NCBI GenBank assembly: GCA_947359465.1
Contig: OX375883.1
Span: forward strand, 92,250,911 to 92,314,910
DNA: 64,000 nt
DNA from: Metellina segmentata
Taxonomy: Eukaryota; Arthropoda; Arachnida; Araneae; Tetragnathidae
Reading direction: 5' to 3'
This document shows, one piece after another, positions 1 to 11,581 of this stretch (its first letter is position 1; each line of letters begins with the position of its first letter). Below the pieces are notes generated by a model that saw only the letters and a program-made list of their open reading frames with translations, did not search any database and was not told the DNA's origin. The position numbers and the translations under genes were made by a program.

Positions 1-300
1 CATGTCATACTGCAAAACGTGTGCTGGACTTGTTTCCTGACATTTTGTGGCGAATTTGCTTGACTGACCTGTTTAGAGCCCCTATATCAATCCCTATCGA
101 GCACTTGTGGAACGAAGTGGAGCGATGAGTACGACCCCGCCACGTACGCCCATCTTCACAACAATCTCTTCTCACAGACTTGCAAGAGGCAAGGCGAGCG
201 TTTCCTACCTAGACTTACAGAGAACTTGTTGCAGCTGTAATACTACAAGCAAAAGGAGGGCCTACCTAAAAGGCCTACCTACCTTTTCTAAATAGAACAA
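1..300 (+). pseudogene. Tc1-like transposase 3' remnant
   Basis: Broken reading frames give a PIEHLWNEVER stretch near 95-125. That is the Tc1 region with the catalytic Glu of DD34E, followed by a degenerate C-terminus. At least one frame change separates it from the reading frame at 107-295. The element starts outside the window. Confidence 0.55.
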
Positions 301-414
301 TGAAGCACTTCTTCAAATTTATCGATCCTCAAGGAATGGATCGATACATTTTGATGGGTATCAAACAAGACATTCTACGTAGAAGTTGAAAAAAGTTGCG
401 AGTTCGAAATACGA

Positions 415-598
415 TACAATCAAAGACCATTGTCTATGTGGGAGCTGGTGCACGTTAAATCTGCCGTGGTCTCAAATGTCTTCACTTTGACGTGGAGTAG
501 ACGTATAGAGAGTGGAGTGGCGTCTCAGGTGCTTACCTCGTCATCTGACCGTGGCTCAAAATGGAGGGGTGTTGTACCCAGTAGCGTAGCAAGGTCCC
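415..598 (+). repeat. SINE fragment, family B body
   Basis: Carries the GGTGCACGTTAAATCT block, the TCAAATGTC...GTGGAGTAG block typical of the second SINE family here, and the central CTCATCTGACCGTGGCTCAAA domain. Head and tail are missing. The hAT MITE lies just after it at 607. Confidence 0.7.
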
Positions 599-606
599 GT
601 TGTACC

Positions 607-1617
607 TAGAGTGCCTATATAATAAGAGTGGCGACATACGGGAAACACTTTCTGATTGGCTTAGAGACCTTTTCTACCGCCCGAGGCGGTATTTTTCCAG
701 CTCCCATAGACTTAACATGGGAACTTTTTGTGTGTTCGAGAAAAACGTGTGTATATTAAATTAAAAAGAAAATATAGCCTTTTCATGTTCCATTTCGTGT
801 TCTAGAATGTTTATTTATTATTATTTTAGTGTTTTGTCAGTATAAATGTGAAGACTTTTTAAGTAAATAGCTTTTTTTGAACAACATGGTGTTTCCCGCA
901 ATCTAAGTTAGCGCGTTGTGCAATCCATCTCATCAATTACGCATGTAATTGAGCTTTTATATGATTCATTTATACCGAATGTATCCATATTAAAACAATC
1001 ATATGCTTTTTGTTCTCACTGAAATGATATATTAATTCGCCCAGCAACCTTCTCTGAGAGCCGCGGTAGCTCAGTCAGTAGAGCGTCGGGCTCGCATCAG
1101 AAGGGTTGTGGGTTCTGTCCTTGGCGGAGCCTCTAATTCTGATGATTGCGAGATCGGCGCTTCGACCTGGCTAAAGACCGTCGTGTTCACTAATGGTGAC
1201 TGGGGCACGTTAAATAGGTCGTGGTCACAATGTCCCCCATGTTCCCATACCAAATCAATACCTCTGGGGGTACCTGATCAGGGGGTTATCGGCCTCTGAT
1301 TGGGATCTAAATTACGATATGTGTGAGTGAATGGATGTATGAAAGGGACCTTCCTGTAAAACGGATGTGTCATGTATGTCGAGCAAAGTCGGACTTCCTC
1401 CCAATGGGGCTCAATAACATGGAAGCCGCATCCCCCTCGCCTCTTGCCGTCTTCGACGGGCCTGGCACTCCTCTGGTCTGCCAGTGTAGGCATAAAAAAC
1501 AACAACACCTTCTCTGAGACGATTCTGGTAGAAAAATGGCTGCCGCGCATGCGCATTGGTTGGTCCCTTGGTCCAAATTTGGTCCCTTGTCGCCACTCTT
1601 ATTATATAGGCACTCTA
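607..1617. mobile_element. hAT-type MITE copy A, split by a SINE
   Basis: Inverted ends TAGAGTGCCTATATAATAAG / CTTATTATATAGGCACTCTA are flanked by a perfect 8-bp duplication GTTGTACC (599-606, 1618-1625). Removing the SINE at 1059-1506 and one 12-bp duplication leaves about 551 bp, matching the uninterrupted inverted copy at 55741-56282. There is no transposase. It contains GCGCATGCGC beside AAAATGGCTGCC near one end. 8-bp duplications and TAGAG ends point to hAT. Confidence 0.88.
1059..1506 (+). mobile_element. tRNA-headed SINE inserted in MITE copy A
   Basis: Flanked by the 12-bp duplication ACCTTCTCTGAG (1047-1058, 1507-1518). The head has a pol III box A (TAGCTCAGTCAGTAGAGC) and a box B-like GGTTGTGGGTTC. 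The body shares CGTCGTGT and GGGGCACGTTAAAT blocks with other SINEs here. The end is an A-rich AAAAAACAACAAC. It has its own 3' body and is probably a distinct subfamily. Confidence 0.8.
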
Positions 1618-1625
1618 GTTGTACC

Positions 1626-2520
1626 CTGTGCGGAAAATTTATTTCACTCTCCCTCCCCGTTGTAATTACTAAAAGAAGAAAAAAATATGCGACAAATAAA
1701 AGAGTTATTTTCGAGTTTATTTCTTTGTATTGAGACGACATAAGAGCACTAAAAAAGAAAAATAGCATACTGCTGGCAAAGCGTTTGCGCTGCTCCTCTG
1801 GTTTTGACAGTTTCTGTGGGATCACACAAAGTTCTATGACATTAACAATCTTCTTGAAATCAGCATATACAGGTATTACAGCTTCCCAGTGAGTACTCTA
1901 TCTTGTATCAGAATGTCTCTTGACTGTACCTCCAACATTAGTTACAGGATCGTAATCTGTGTGGAAACTGAGAAAAAGCATTACAGACTTTATAAGGTCC
2001 CCAAAAATGTTACACATTGTGAAACGGTTGCAAAAGAATGCACTCCACACAGATTAAGAGAGTGATTTGTACAAGGTAAAAATACTGCTTTAGGATTAAG
2101 TATACGAATCCTCGCCTGGACAAGTTCTCTTTAAAATAGATGATCTGGAAACCTTAGTTATAACATGGCTTATACAGGTTATTTCTGAGAGTTAACCTAA
2201 TACAAACTGAAGATAACCCCTAGTACTTCCCTTATCCAACGCTCTCCACTACGCACCGTCGAATACAGCCGCGTTTCGTTGCGTTTGTTGACTGAACTTT
2301 TATTGTTTTAATACGCATTATGTTGATTTATTAAAGTGAATTATCAGTTGTAGTTATTAAACTCGTTTTAAGTATATTTTTTTGAAGTGTCGTGAGCTTA
2401 GTCTATGGTCGTGAGCCACTCCAATTTTTTTAATTAAAAAACTACCAAGTTTTTGCCGTTTTGTCATCTCCGTCTGTGATGACACCCGGGGCGGCCCGCT
2501 CCCACCGCATCCCCTTTCTA
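1626..2520. other. unassigned AT-rich stretch
   Basis: No gene or terminal repeats recognised. Only short stop-broken frames occur. Likely old, decayed repeat sequence. Confidence 0.4.
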
Positions 2521-2629
2521 CGATACTGGTTGTACTAGGTTCTTTACCAATCGGGATTGCTCCCGGACCGTCGCCAATAGCCCGTTGTGTTACTCTAGTA
2601 CGACATTGATTAAAATTACCTTACATTAC
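2521..2629 (+). repeat. SINE 3' tail fragment
   Basis: Contains CGGGATTGCTCCCGGACCGTCG, AATAGCCCGTTGTGTTACTC and TAGTACGAC, ending ATTAAAATTACC. This is the shared 3' domain of the local SINEs. What follows, 2640-3060, holds nothing I can assign. Confidence 0.75.
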
Positions 2630-3102
2630 CAACCTGTACAGTTTTTTCTATACCCGATATGTCTCCGATCCTGATAATTTTCAGAGGCGTGTTATACAAC
2701 AGAGGAAACAAGATTGCCTTTCGGTTTTGGCAACAAATGACTCTCCGCACCCACGGGATGAGAAGGAAGGAGGAAGTGGCATCCCGAAATAGAATGTTCC
2801 GCTTGGGAACGACTACGTGACACAAGCGCCGCTTGCTTGGCAAAGGAGCCTCCGTTCGTTACCCTGAGGTAGTGAGGTTTTGGACGCGTTCCTCTCTTTC
2901 ACACGGGACGACTGCTGAACCGAATCACGTGAGAAGATCGACACAGCCAAATTATTTTTGAGGAAAATAAATATTTACCCGAATATACGAAATACAGTAG
3001 ATATTTTTGGAACGTGAATCAAGCCTCCACATAGTAAGGGAGGTTGCCTGCATTTAGGTCTACGCAGCTAGGGTGGGGGTGGGGGGGGGTTGTCTTTTAG
3101 GA

Positions 3103-3384
3103 TGGTAGGTAGGTATTTAATTTTAACGTCATACTGAAGGCAACACAACGGGCTATTGACGACGTTCCGGATAAGGTAATTTTTTAAGTAACGTCGTGCT
3201 AGAGCAACACAACGGGCTATTGACGACGGTCCGGGATCAATCCCCGAAGGGAAAAATCCGAGTACAGCATCACGTAATTTTGAAACGTGGTCAGATGACG
3301 AGACGACACCTGAGCTGGCGCCCCGCTCTCCAAACTTCCACACCAGCCCAACGCGAGGACTTTCGGCAACGACAGATTTAAGGT
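3103..3384 (-). repeat. SINE fragments, minus strand (tail plus truncated copy)
   Basis: A GTAGGTAGGTATTT tail and first CACAACGGGCTATTGACGAC block (3103-3172) is followed at 3177 by a second tail running through the central domain to TTTAAGGTGCACGA at 3384. The tRNA head is missing from the second copy. Confidence 0.8.
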
Positions 3385-3413
3385 GCACGAACGAATGAAT
3401 GGATTGAGACTGA

Positions 3414-3454
3414 AGTAAAGTGGTACGCAGTTACTAAAAGGTTGGGAACCCCTG
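3414..3454. repeat. hAT right-end fragment
   Basis: GTGGTACGCAGTTACTAAAA followed by GGTTGGGAACCCCTG matches the right end of the hAT derivative at 52915-53542 almost exactly. It sits between two SINE pieces, marking a deleted or truncated copy. Confidence 0.7.
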
Positions 3455-3646
3455 CCCTAAGGGAAAGATCCGAGTACAACAATACGTCATTTTTAACCAC
3501 GGTCAGATGACGAGGCAACACCTGAGATAGAACCTCAATCTCCAAACTTCCACACCAACCCGTGAGGACTTCTGGCCACGACAGATTTAAGGTGCACCAG
3601 ACGCATGTACACCATAGGCGTACAAACATCCATGTGCTGACCCGGA
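3455..3646 (-). repeat. SINE fragment, minus strand
   Basis: Runs from CTAAGGGAAAGATCCGAG through the central domain and TTTAAGGTGCACCAGACGC to the start of the CCATGT...GACCCGG head junction. It lacks the tRNA box region, which is replaced by the tandem repeat that follows. Confidence 0.75.
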
Positions 3647-4260
3647 CTTTTCTGGTATACGGGCCCATCCTGTAACCTGGTGCTGGAGCATGTTGTATGT
3701 CCTTTAGCTTGTGCCAGTCCTTTAACCTGTTACAGGAGCCGTCCTATAACCTGTTACTGTGGCCCACCCTGCAATTTGCTACAGGGGCCTTTTGTCTGTT
3801 CTGGTATACGGGCCTGTCCTTTAACCTGGTAATGGAGCATGTTGTCCGTCCTTTTGCAAGAGTCTGTACTTTAACCTGTCACCGGGGTCATCCTCTAGTC
3901 TGGTACTGAGGCCCACCCTCTAATTAGGTTCAGGGGCCTGTCGTCTATTCTGGTATACGGGCCCATCCAGTAACCTGGTACTGGAGCATGTTGTGTGTCC
4001 TTGTGCTTGTGCCAGTCCTTTGACCTGTTACAGGAGCCGTCCTATAACCTGTTACAGGGGCCTGTTGTCTGTTCTGGTATACGGGCCTATTCTTTAACCT
4101 GATAAAGGAGCATGTTGTCTGTCCTTTTGCAAGAGTCTGTACTTTAACTTGTCACCGGGGTCATCCTCTAACCTGGTACTGAGGCCCACCCTCTAATTAC
4201 GTTCTGTCGTCTGTTCTGGTATACAGGCCTGAAACCTGGCACAGCAGCATGTCGTCTGTT
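3647..4260. repeat. hierarchical tandem repeat, about 27-bp monomers in a 299-bp unit
   Basis: Related monomers of the type CCTTTAACCTGTTACAGGAG are strung together. The sequence TCTGGTATACGGGCC recurs, and the long-range match CTGGTATACGGGCCCATCC occurs at 3652 and 3951, a 299-bp higher period. The second higher-order unit is nearly complete. No coding potential. Confidence 0.75.
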
Positions 4261-4439
4261 TTTCAGAAAAGGCCTGTAGTTTAAACCGTCCACTAATCTG
4301 AATGCAGGCAGTTTGATTACATTAAACGGGCACTGCATTCAAATCAGCAAACTTCCGATTCACATTTATTTTCGGAGTGGTCCAAATCAGTGAAACTCGT
4401 TCATTGTATTTTTCACTCCTAAACGAGTTCGCATTGCGC

Positions 4440-4745
4440 CAGTGCGACCTAAAACGCACGTTTCCCCATTCGGGTCATCGTCTGAAACATAGCCCACTTT
4501 TACCTTTCTTGGATGGGACACGAGTGACGATGAAAACGGCTTCCCCTTATTTCTGTTTTCTTCTACAGCTACGTGCGGCATTCTGAAGAAACGAGTCTGT
4601 TTTCCCGACACAGGACCTTAAAGAATGATATTGTTCCGAAATGGCTGTGAATTGTGAGTTCGATGTTTTTTGAGGAATCACTGACCCGAGGAGAACAGAC
4701 CACGCATGCGCGAGATTTGATGGACTTGGAATAAAGAACAAGGCC
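4440..4745. repeat. dispersed repeat with CGCATGCGC, copy 1
   Basis: Matches 14965-15240 throughout: GCACGTTTTCCC, a GACCTTAAAGAA block, ATTGTTCCGAAATG, GAGGAATCRCTGACCCGA, the CGCATGCGC core and TTGGAATAWAGAACAA. No coding frame; type unknown. Confidence 0.65.
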
Positions 4746-4773
4746 TTGAAAATACGTTTAGTTATTATAAAGT

Positions 4774-4981
4774 AGAGGTAGGTAGGTAGCTAATTAACGT
4801 CGCCCTGGGACAACACTGGTACCTGGGTATTTTTTTTTAAAGTAAAATAACAGAAAACAAAATTATAAGTAAAACTATATTATAAGGTAAGTAGGTAGGT
4901 ACTTTAATTAACGTCGCACTGGAGCAACACAACGGACTATTGACGATGGTCTGGGATCAATCCCAACGGGAAAGATTCGAA
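4774..4981 (-). repeat. two SINE tails, minus strand
   Basis: Two GTAGGTAGG-type tails (4774-4823, 4886-4981), each followed by AACGTCGCNCTGG and, in the second, CACAACGGACTATTGACGA. Both are severely 5'-truncated copies, as expected from interrupted reverse transcription. Confidence 0.7.
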
Positions 4982-4997
4982 CTATATTAAGAAGACC

Positions 4998-5322
4998 AAC
5001 CGGTATAGTGGTTCAGACGTTAGCCTCTAGATTGGAAGGTTCCTGGTTCGAATCCGGGCCCGGGCATGGGTGTTTGTAAGCGTATGTAGAGGCGGCTGGT
5101 GCACGTTAAATCTGTCGTGGCCGAAAGTCCTCACGTTGGGTTGATGTGGAAGTTTGGAGAGTGGGGTGCCAGCTCAGGTGTTGCTTCGTCACCTGACCGT
5201 GGTCCCAAATTTACGAGGTGTTGTCCTAGGATTTTTCCCATCGGGGATTGATCCCGGACCGTCGTCAATAGCCCGTTGTGTTGCTCTAGTACGACGTTAA
5301 CTAAAAAATTACCAATTACCGA
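4998..5322 (+). mobile_element. near full-length tRNA-headed SINE, family A
   Basis: Good reference copy. The head starts GACCAACCGGTATAGTGGTT (box A region) with box B GGTTCGAATCCGG at about 5044. The body runs TGTTTGTAAGCGTATG, GGTGCACGTTAAATCTGTCG, a CACCTGACCGTGGTCCCAAA central domain and a TCAATAGCCCGTTGTGTTGC tail, ending in an ATTACC-type tail. No protein is encoded; mobilisation would depend on a partner LINE. Confidence 0.85.
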
Positions 5323-5326
5323 CCAA

Positions 5327-6610
5327 CCGACCGGTCTGGTGGTTAAGGTGTTAGCCTCTATACCTGTAGGTTCCTGGTTCGAATTAGGGATGCGACATCG
5401 ACAGCAAAACATCGATGTTCAAAATTAAAACATCGATGTTGATAATACATCGCCTAAAAAACATCGATGTTTTTAAGCATCTGTGTATTTACCCCCCCCC
5501 CATTACTTAAAACTGGTTGAGTTACGTCAAACATTAATAATCGCGGGGGGGGAAGACTTAATTTGTCCTTTGCCATGTTTGTTAGTTTATAACTAAGACT
5601 TTTTTTAACTGTCAACACAAAATAAAAAAAAATAATAGGAACAATTAACAAATCTTTTATTTTCAAATTGAATAACTTAAAAGAAAATATTATTTACACT
5701 AATTTGATATAGTTACTACTAACTACGTAGGTACATAACAGTAATTATTGTTAGCTATTATTAATTATTTATCAACTTATGGGGGGAATACAACTAACTT
5801 ATTATTTATTTACTATAAATAAAAATATTGGAGCCTATAATTATTATAGGCCCCAATATTTGTGTTATTTACAGCTTGTAAAAAAAATTATTTTTTTGTT
5901 AACTTTCTCCACCTTAAGCCGATTTTTCTTTTTAATGACAATCCAACAGTTAAAGAAAAAACTCTTTCTGATGGGATAGATGTCGCTATCACTGAGAAGT
6001 ATTTAGTTGCGCGGTTATTTTTCTTAATTTTTACTATGGTGCTTTCTTTCATTCAAAAATAAAACATCGACATGGTTAAAACATCTATGTTAAACAAACA
6101 TTGATTCCAATAAATCGATGGTAAACACATAAAATTTTTTATAATATATTTTGCATCGAAATCGATGTCGCATCTTTACCTTTCTGACCCTTCACTCTTC
6201 GCCATTTTGGTCTAAAAGTATGTTCAATTTACTGATTATGAAAATATTAAACTAATTAGGTTATTTTTTAAATTTCTATAGTGGTACTTTTTCATTTAAA
6301 AATGAAACATCGACAAGTAAACATCATACAACGATGTTTTTTTTATAAAACATCGATGTATGATGTTTAAACATCGATGTCTAGATTTTTTATAAAACAT
6401 CGATGTCGAATCACTAGTTCGAATCCGGGTCACTGGATGGCTGTTTGTTCGCGTATGTAGAGGCAGCTGGTGCACTTTAAATCTATCGTATCCAAGAGTT
6501 CTCATTTTGGGTTAGGTTAGTGTGAAGGTTTGGAGAGTTGGGTTCCAGCTCGGGTGTTGCCTCGTCATCTGACCGTGGTTCAAAATTACGTCTTGTATCT
6601 TTCCCTTAGG
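5327..6610 (+). mobile_element. SINE split by an ACATCGATGT-rich hAT derivative
   Basis: The SINE head (5327-5384) stops inside box B and resumes at 6425, running to about 6610. The join site is duplicated as GTTCGAAT on both sides (5377-5384, 6417-6424). The reconstituted SINE has normal order, proving a later insertion. Confidence 0.85.
5385..6416. mobile_element. hAT-type non-autonomous element with ACATCGATGT palindromes
   Basis: Ends are TAGGGATGCGACATCGA and, inverted, TAGTGATTCGACATCGATG, with an 8-bp target duplication. The 10-bp palindrome ACATCGATGT or close variants recurs near both ends, and the right-end region is present twice in tandem (about 6020-6165 and 6265-6416). A related copy occupies 14072-14816. 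There is no intact transposase, and the interior has two poly-C/G tracts. Confidence 0.82.
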
Positions 6611-6639
6611 CAACGATTATAGCAAACACGTTTCGCCGC

Positions 6640-7600
6640 AGAAACACTACCGTCTTATATACTTATCCTGACAGAAAAGGTTTCTCATATTTCTCGTTCC
6701 AAAACATTAAATAAATTATTTATATTAATTTAAATTATTGATAAATTATTTGCTGCCTGAAAATAAACAGAAACCAAACAAAACAGTTACAGTTGAAGCA
6801 AAAAACGTAAATGATGTGTGATAATTTTACCGTTTTTGAATATTTTATCGGGGTGGGTGGGGTTGTTTTGACTGTTTAGGAATAAACTTTCCATAAAAAT
6901 TAATTCTTATATCTCGGCACTGATCAACAGAGACCGTCTTTGCCTTTTTTCTTTCATTTTTTTGTATGATATGTATACCCCTTTTTGTTCTCCAATTAGA
7001 TATTTATCTGCAGAGACACAACTATGAAAGGAATATTTCAAGAACTGAACCGTAAATTATTCTATAACGAACCGAACCAGATATTCTGTTAAGCAAATTT
7101 TCAACGAAAAGAAACGCTTCTATTCGGTTCCCAGAATTTTTATAAAAACAGAAACCTTAATTATTCTTAGCGAATTCTGAGCTGTAAAAACACCGTTCTT
7201 ATTCTCTCCAAAGAATTTCTTTTAATAGAAATCGAAATGTTCTTCTCTGCGAATTTGGAACGGTTCGAAAAACTCTCTTCGACTCGAAAATTTCTTTAGC
7301 AATATAATACCTACGAGCGACTTGACAAATGAATGAATCAATCGATTTCTATAAAATGTTGAGCTAACGTAAAATTTCGAAGTTGAGAAAAAAGTTAATT
7401 TTATTCTGTGTTAGATAGTTAAACTATTTGATTATAACGGACACACTTCGAAAATCTACGTTTTAAATGCATTTCCACGAACGTCTGCAAAATTATATAG
7501 TTTCTTTAAGTTTCCCATTAGGATGAGTATTTGAAATTACCCATTTTACAGTTTTAAGGTAAGACATGCGAGAATGAAATTGTTTCGTTTATTGCTCCTT
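6640..7600. other. unassigned AT-rich stretch
   Basis: Many TTCGAA/GAAAC words and stop-rich frames. I find no coding frame and no inverted termini. Confidence 0.4.
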
Positions 7601-7603
7601 TCA

Positions 7604-7720
7604 GGGCTTGCTCTAGTACGATGTTAACTAAAATTACCATTACCTTTCAGGACCGCGTGGTTCAAAATTTCGTGTTCTTGTCCTCGTATCTTTCCCTTGG
7701 GGGATTGATCCCGGTAAATA
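7604..7720 (+). repeat. two SINE 3' fragments
   Basis: A tail TTGCTCTAGTACGATGTTAAC ending ATTACCATTACC is followed by GGTTCAAAAT...TTTCCCTTGGGGGATTGATC, i.e. pieces of two copies back to back. Confidence 0.7.
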
Positions 7721-7751
7721 AAAAATTACGAAAAGACGGTTATCGTTAACT

Positions 7752-7860
7752 TCAGGGTCGACCAAACGGTCCGGTGGTTAAGGTGTTAGCCTCTCAAACG
7801 GAAGGTTCCTGGTTCGAATCCGGGTCCGGACATGAATGTTTGTAAGCGTATGGTCTAGAC
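7752..7860 (+). repeat. SINE head abutting hAT insertion
   Basis: tRNA-like head GACCAAACGGTCCGGTGGTT with box B GGTTCGAATCCGGGTCC, ending at GCGTATG where GTCTAGAC, the hAT target duplication, begins. Confidence 0.8.
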
Positions 7861-8073
7861 CAGTGTTTCCCAAACTTTTGACATATGTGTACCCCTTCCA
7901 TAATTTTCGTAACGCTGAGTGCCCCTCGTCGAAAAAATGGATGCATTTTAATAACAATCAAAATGTTTTCTTTTTTTGTGACTTACACAAAATAATAAGA
8001 AAAGAGAAATAAATTTATTTATAATAAAATATAAATAAAAGTTATATTATAAATAACGTTTATATTTGGATCA

Positions 8074-8538
8074 ATGAGAAGGATGAAATTGTTTGTGCGG
8101 AGATAACAGATCGTCATAATTTGGTTCCCTGGTTGTTAATTTTAATCTGAGATGTGGTTCCACGTCCAAAAGTATGTTCCTTTTTTTCGACTTAATGTCT
8201 ACAAATGCTGAAAAAGCAACTTCACATAAATATGAAGTTGGAAAAGGCAAGTTGTATTTTAGAACTTTTTCTGTTAAAACCAGACACACAGGTTGCATTT
8301 GTAACCAGAATGATGTTAAAGTACTCTCCTTATGTTTATTTTTCAAGAATCCGTCTGAAGCCAATTCTAACAATTGCTCTTCTTCCGCATGCGATAAATC
8401 TTCTGGCATGGATGATGTGTTAATGTTAAACGGATATCTTATCCATTCAATATTTTTGGTAAAATCAAGGAAATCATTTTTCAATCCCACTTGCAAACTC
8501 TCCAAATGCTGTGTTACGTATTTCAGTATCAGGGTCAT
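8074..8538 (-). pseudogene. hAT transposase C-terminal dimerisation domain
   Basis: A 155-residue open stretch ends at the stop at 8071. It includes RYPFN, EEEQLLELASDG, a TSYLCEVAFSAF motif and KRNILLDVEPHLRLKL, the conserved hAT C-terminal block, which acts in transposase multimerisation. Its apparent ATG is only where the inner element joins, so it is not a real start. The DDE core is missing. Confidence 0.8.
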
Positions 8539-8710
8539 TCTGAAATTAAGTGGAAATTTGAGTCACCTGTATTTTTTTTATGAATTTTATGCATTAATTT
8601 ATTTTTATACAGTAGTAATATATCTTAATTAAGGTATATTTTCATCAAATAGTGTTAAAAGAATAAATATTTTCATATTTATAGTTGAAAAAGTAAATTA
8701 ACCATGGAAA

Positions 8711-9321
8711 ATGTCACCTCCGTGGCCGTCCCTAGCCCTGTTTCTAGGTTTAGATATAATTGAAACTTAAACAGTGTAAGAAATTCCTTTATTTAGTAGC
8801 TCTATTTAGTGTTAAGAGTCTTATTGTTACACAATGCACTTGAAATTATTATATTTTTAATTAAATTTAATATTGAAAAATCAGTAAATTCCTTTGTCCC
8901 TGCTATTTTTGTCAGCTCTGCATAAAATGTAAATAACCTTTAAAAAAGTCTACTAGAAAGCAGCACATGTCTGAAAGTGTAATTAAAAGAAGCTCTAATC
9001 AGCTATCTTTACTGAAAGATATCTTAGACTCAATAGTAAGTATTATTTTGTCTGTTTCTTATCTTTATATTTGAAAACTCATTTCTTTTTACAATGTCAC
9101 CTCCATGGCATTTTTTAATTTTATGTTCTTTCATTTATTGCTGAACTTTTTTCAACAGATAGTTAGGAATTGTATAAAATAATCTGGAAATCAAAGCACG
9201 TGACTGGGATTCTTTTATGTTAGGCTAAAATGTGGTTTAACCATTGAAATGTCACCTCCATGGATGTCACCTGCATGGCTAAGTTCCAACATGGAGGTGA
9301 CAAGCATACATGGAGGTGAAC
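8711..9321. repeat. subterminal ATGTCACCTCCATGG repeats, left side
   Basis: Direct copies at 8711-8725, 9094-9108, 9249-9263 and 9264-9278, inverted copies at about 9290-9303 and 9309-9321, each with 0-2 changes. Probably transposase-binding sites of the enclosing element (inference). Confidence 0.8.
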
Positions 9322-11581
9322 AAATATTTCTTATGAGAAATTTTACAGTGACATATGGTTAAAAATTGTTTCTAAATGGTTATTTATTAAAGTAAGAACA
9401 ATCTTGGGTAAACAAATAAGGAGTCCAATTGTTTTTTCTTTAACCTGTACTGATTTAACCTGCCAATTGATTCTGATTTGAACCTGTAGTGTTAGCTACC
9501 AGTTTTATTTGATTTACAATGTTTGAACACTTGTAACTTTGAGTCTGATTATGTATGTTAATAGAATCTTTAATTTTTCTTTAAAAATATGACATTGAGA
9601 GTCAGGAGATAATTTAAGTATCCTCATGACTGAAATTCTCTTTGAAGGTTCTGACATGGTACGAGGTCAATCTGCCTATTTGGTACCATGTATAAGAAAT
9701 CTAATATAATCAAATTTAGTAAAATCAGGAAAGAGTCTGAGCAATAAATAAATAGAATTTAAAATGATCCAGAACTGTATGCAGAATTTAAAATGAAGGA
9801 GTTGGAGAGATATTATAGAAGAAAAGAAGAAGGAAAAATAAAAGATATTTCAGTACTTTCCAACAGAAAAGAGAGCTCAGTAAAAAAAAAAAATGGGTTC
9901 AAAAAACAAGAAAATCTTGATTTGAAGAAAAAAAGGAAATTAATATTCCACCAAACAGTGAACTAGTTGACCTAGTAGAAGCTGTTGGTGTAGGCCTTCA
10001 AAGTGTAGCTGTTATTGGGAGAGTAGTAAGCAACAGGGAAAGAGGCTGAAAAAGGCTAGCTAAAAGAAACGAATCAAAGTCCTACTGAACGATTAAGATT
10101 AAGCAACTTGAAAAAGAAAATAAAGAAAAAATGAAGCTCAATACAAATAAGGAGAAATATAAGAGGAACTATTGTTTGAAAGAGAAGTTTAAAAATATGA
10201 ACAGTCCACAGCAGAAGGTCAAAAATCTTTTACGTTGAGTAAGTTTCTCCTAGAGAAAAAATCTTGAATTTGGAGCTGCGTTAACTACCCAGATAGAGAA
10301 AAATTACAATACAAAATAAAGGAAAGTTCAAAAAGCATTTAGTTTGGTACGGTCTGGGAAAATAATTATAAAGTATCAAAGTTTGCACAAGATCCCACTT
10401 TAGTCCATAATGAGAAAAATTGAATAAAATATAGTGAGAAAAACATTGTTGAAGTAATTAAAGAGACAAGCACATACCAAACAAAAAATAAAATGAGAAT
10501 AAGATCTGACATCGTGAAGTTTTTTTGAGTAAGATGTCAGCCGTATGGCACCAGGCATTAAGGACTAATACTAAAAACAAAAGAGAACCCTAATGGGAAA
10601 TCTTAAAATCTCCATAAAAAGCATAATCTGGCTATAATATTCCATACTCAACTTTCTGGTTTTTTTTTACCATTTTAGGTATTGCAACCTGATGTAAAAA
10701 ACATGTGCATGTGAAAAGCATGAAAATGTTTTTAATTTTTAAAAAATTAAAAAGCCTCAAAGTTTTTAATTACAATGATTTAGACCAGAAGGTTAAATCT
10801 CTGCTGTCAGGATGTAGTAAAAAGTAAAGAAGAATGTCTGGAAAGGAGATGTAAGAAGTGCATTAACAAACACGTTGAGACAAATGATTTTGAAAATGTA
10901 ATTACATGCGTTGAGCAATGGAAGAGGAAAGAAGTAAAGTTTAGTTAAAAGAATAAAAAAGTCAGCTAAGAAAGTGATTAAATCAAAAGTAGAAATTAAA
11001 ATCAAAGAACTAGTTAATAAATTCAATCATATGCTTCCTCATTTCATGAAGCATGTTTGCAAATAGTCCAATACAGGTCAATTTTCAACCTAAAAAATAA
11101 CCTCGGAACAGATAAGACACTGATACATGTTGATTTCAACAAAACTTATTAATGTAAGTACACCAAAGAAATACAAAGTGTGTATTTCACAGGTTCAGTC
11201 GACCAAATCACATTACATAGGTAGGGAAATTGAAAACATTGAAAAACTTAATGTTCTGCTCATTGTTTGAATCTTTACGACCTGACTCAAGTGCATTTAA
11301 TGAATATATAATTGTCAAAGCATTTGGTAGAAAGAGTGTTTGATATTATGTGGCAAATGTCTCGGAATGTTTTGAAGCTTCTTACCAGACCCGCTTCATG
11401 TCAAGATGACATGACACCAAAAACAAATTGTGAAGCAACATGACACCAAAGGAATGTGAAGCAACAGTGCAAGATGAGGTTGTGGCCATTTTAAAACAAC
11501 TGACAATGAACACTCATGAACAGTTCATTTTTATGAAATACCTGAAGACATTACACTGTGTTAAATGAAACTGAAACAATT

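Noticed and set aside
5040..5060. Possible tRNA genes at the many GGTTCGAATCC boxes
   Set aside because: Each is the head of a SINE with its characteristic body; none folds as a complete tRNA with acceptor stem and gene-like ends.
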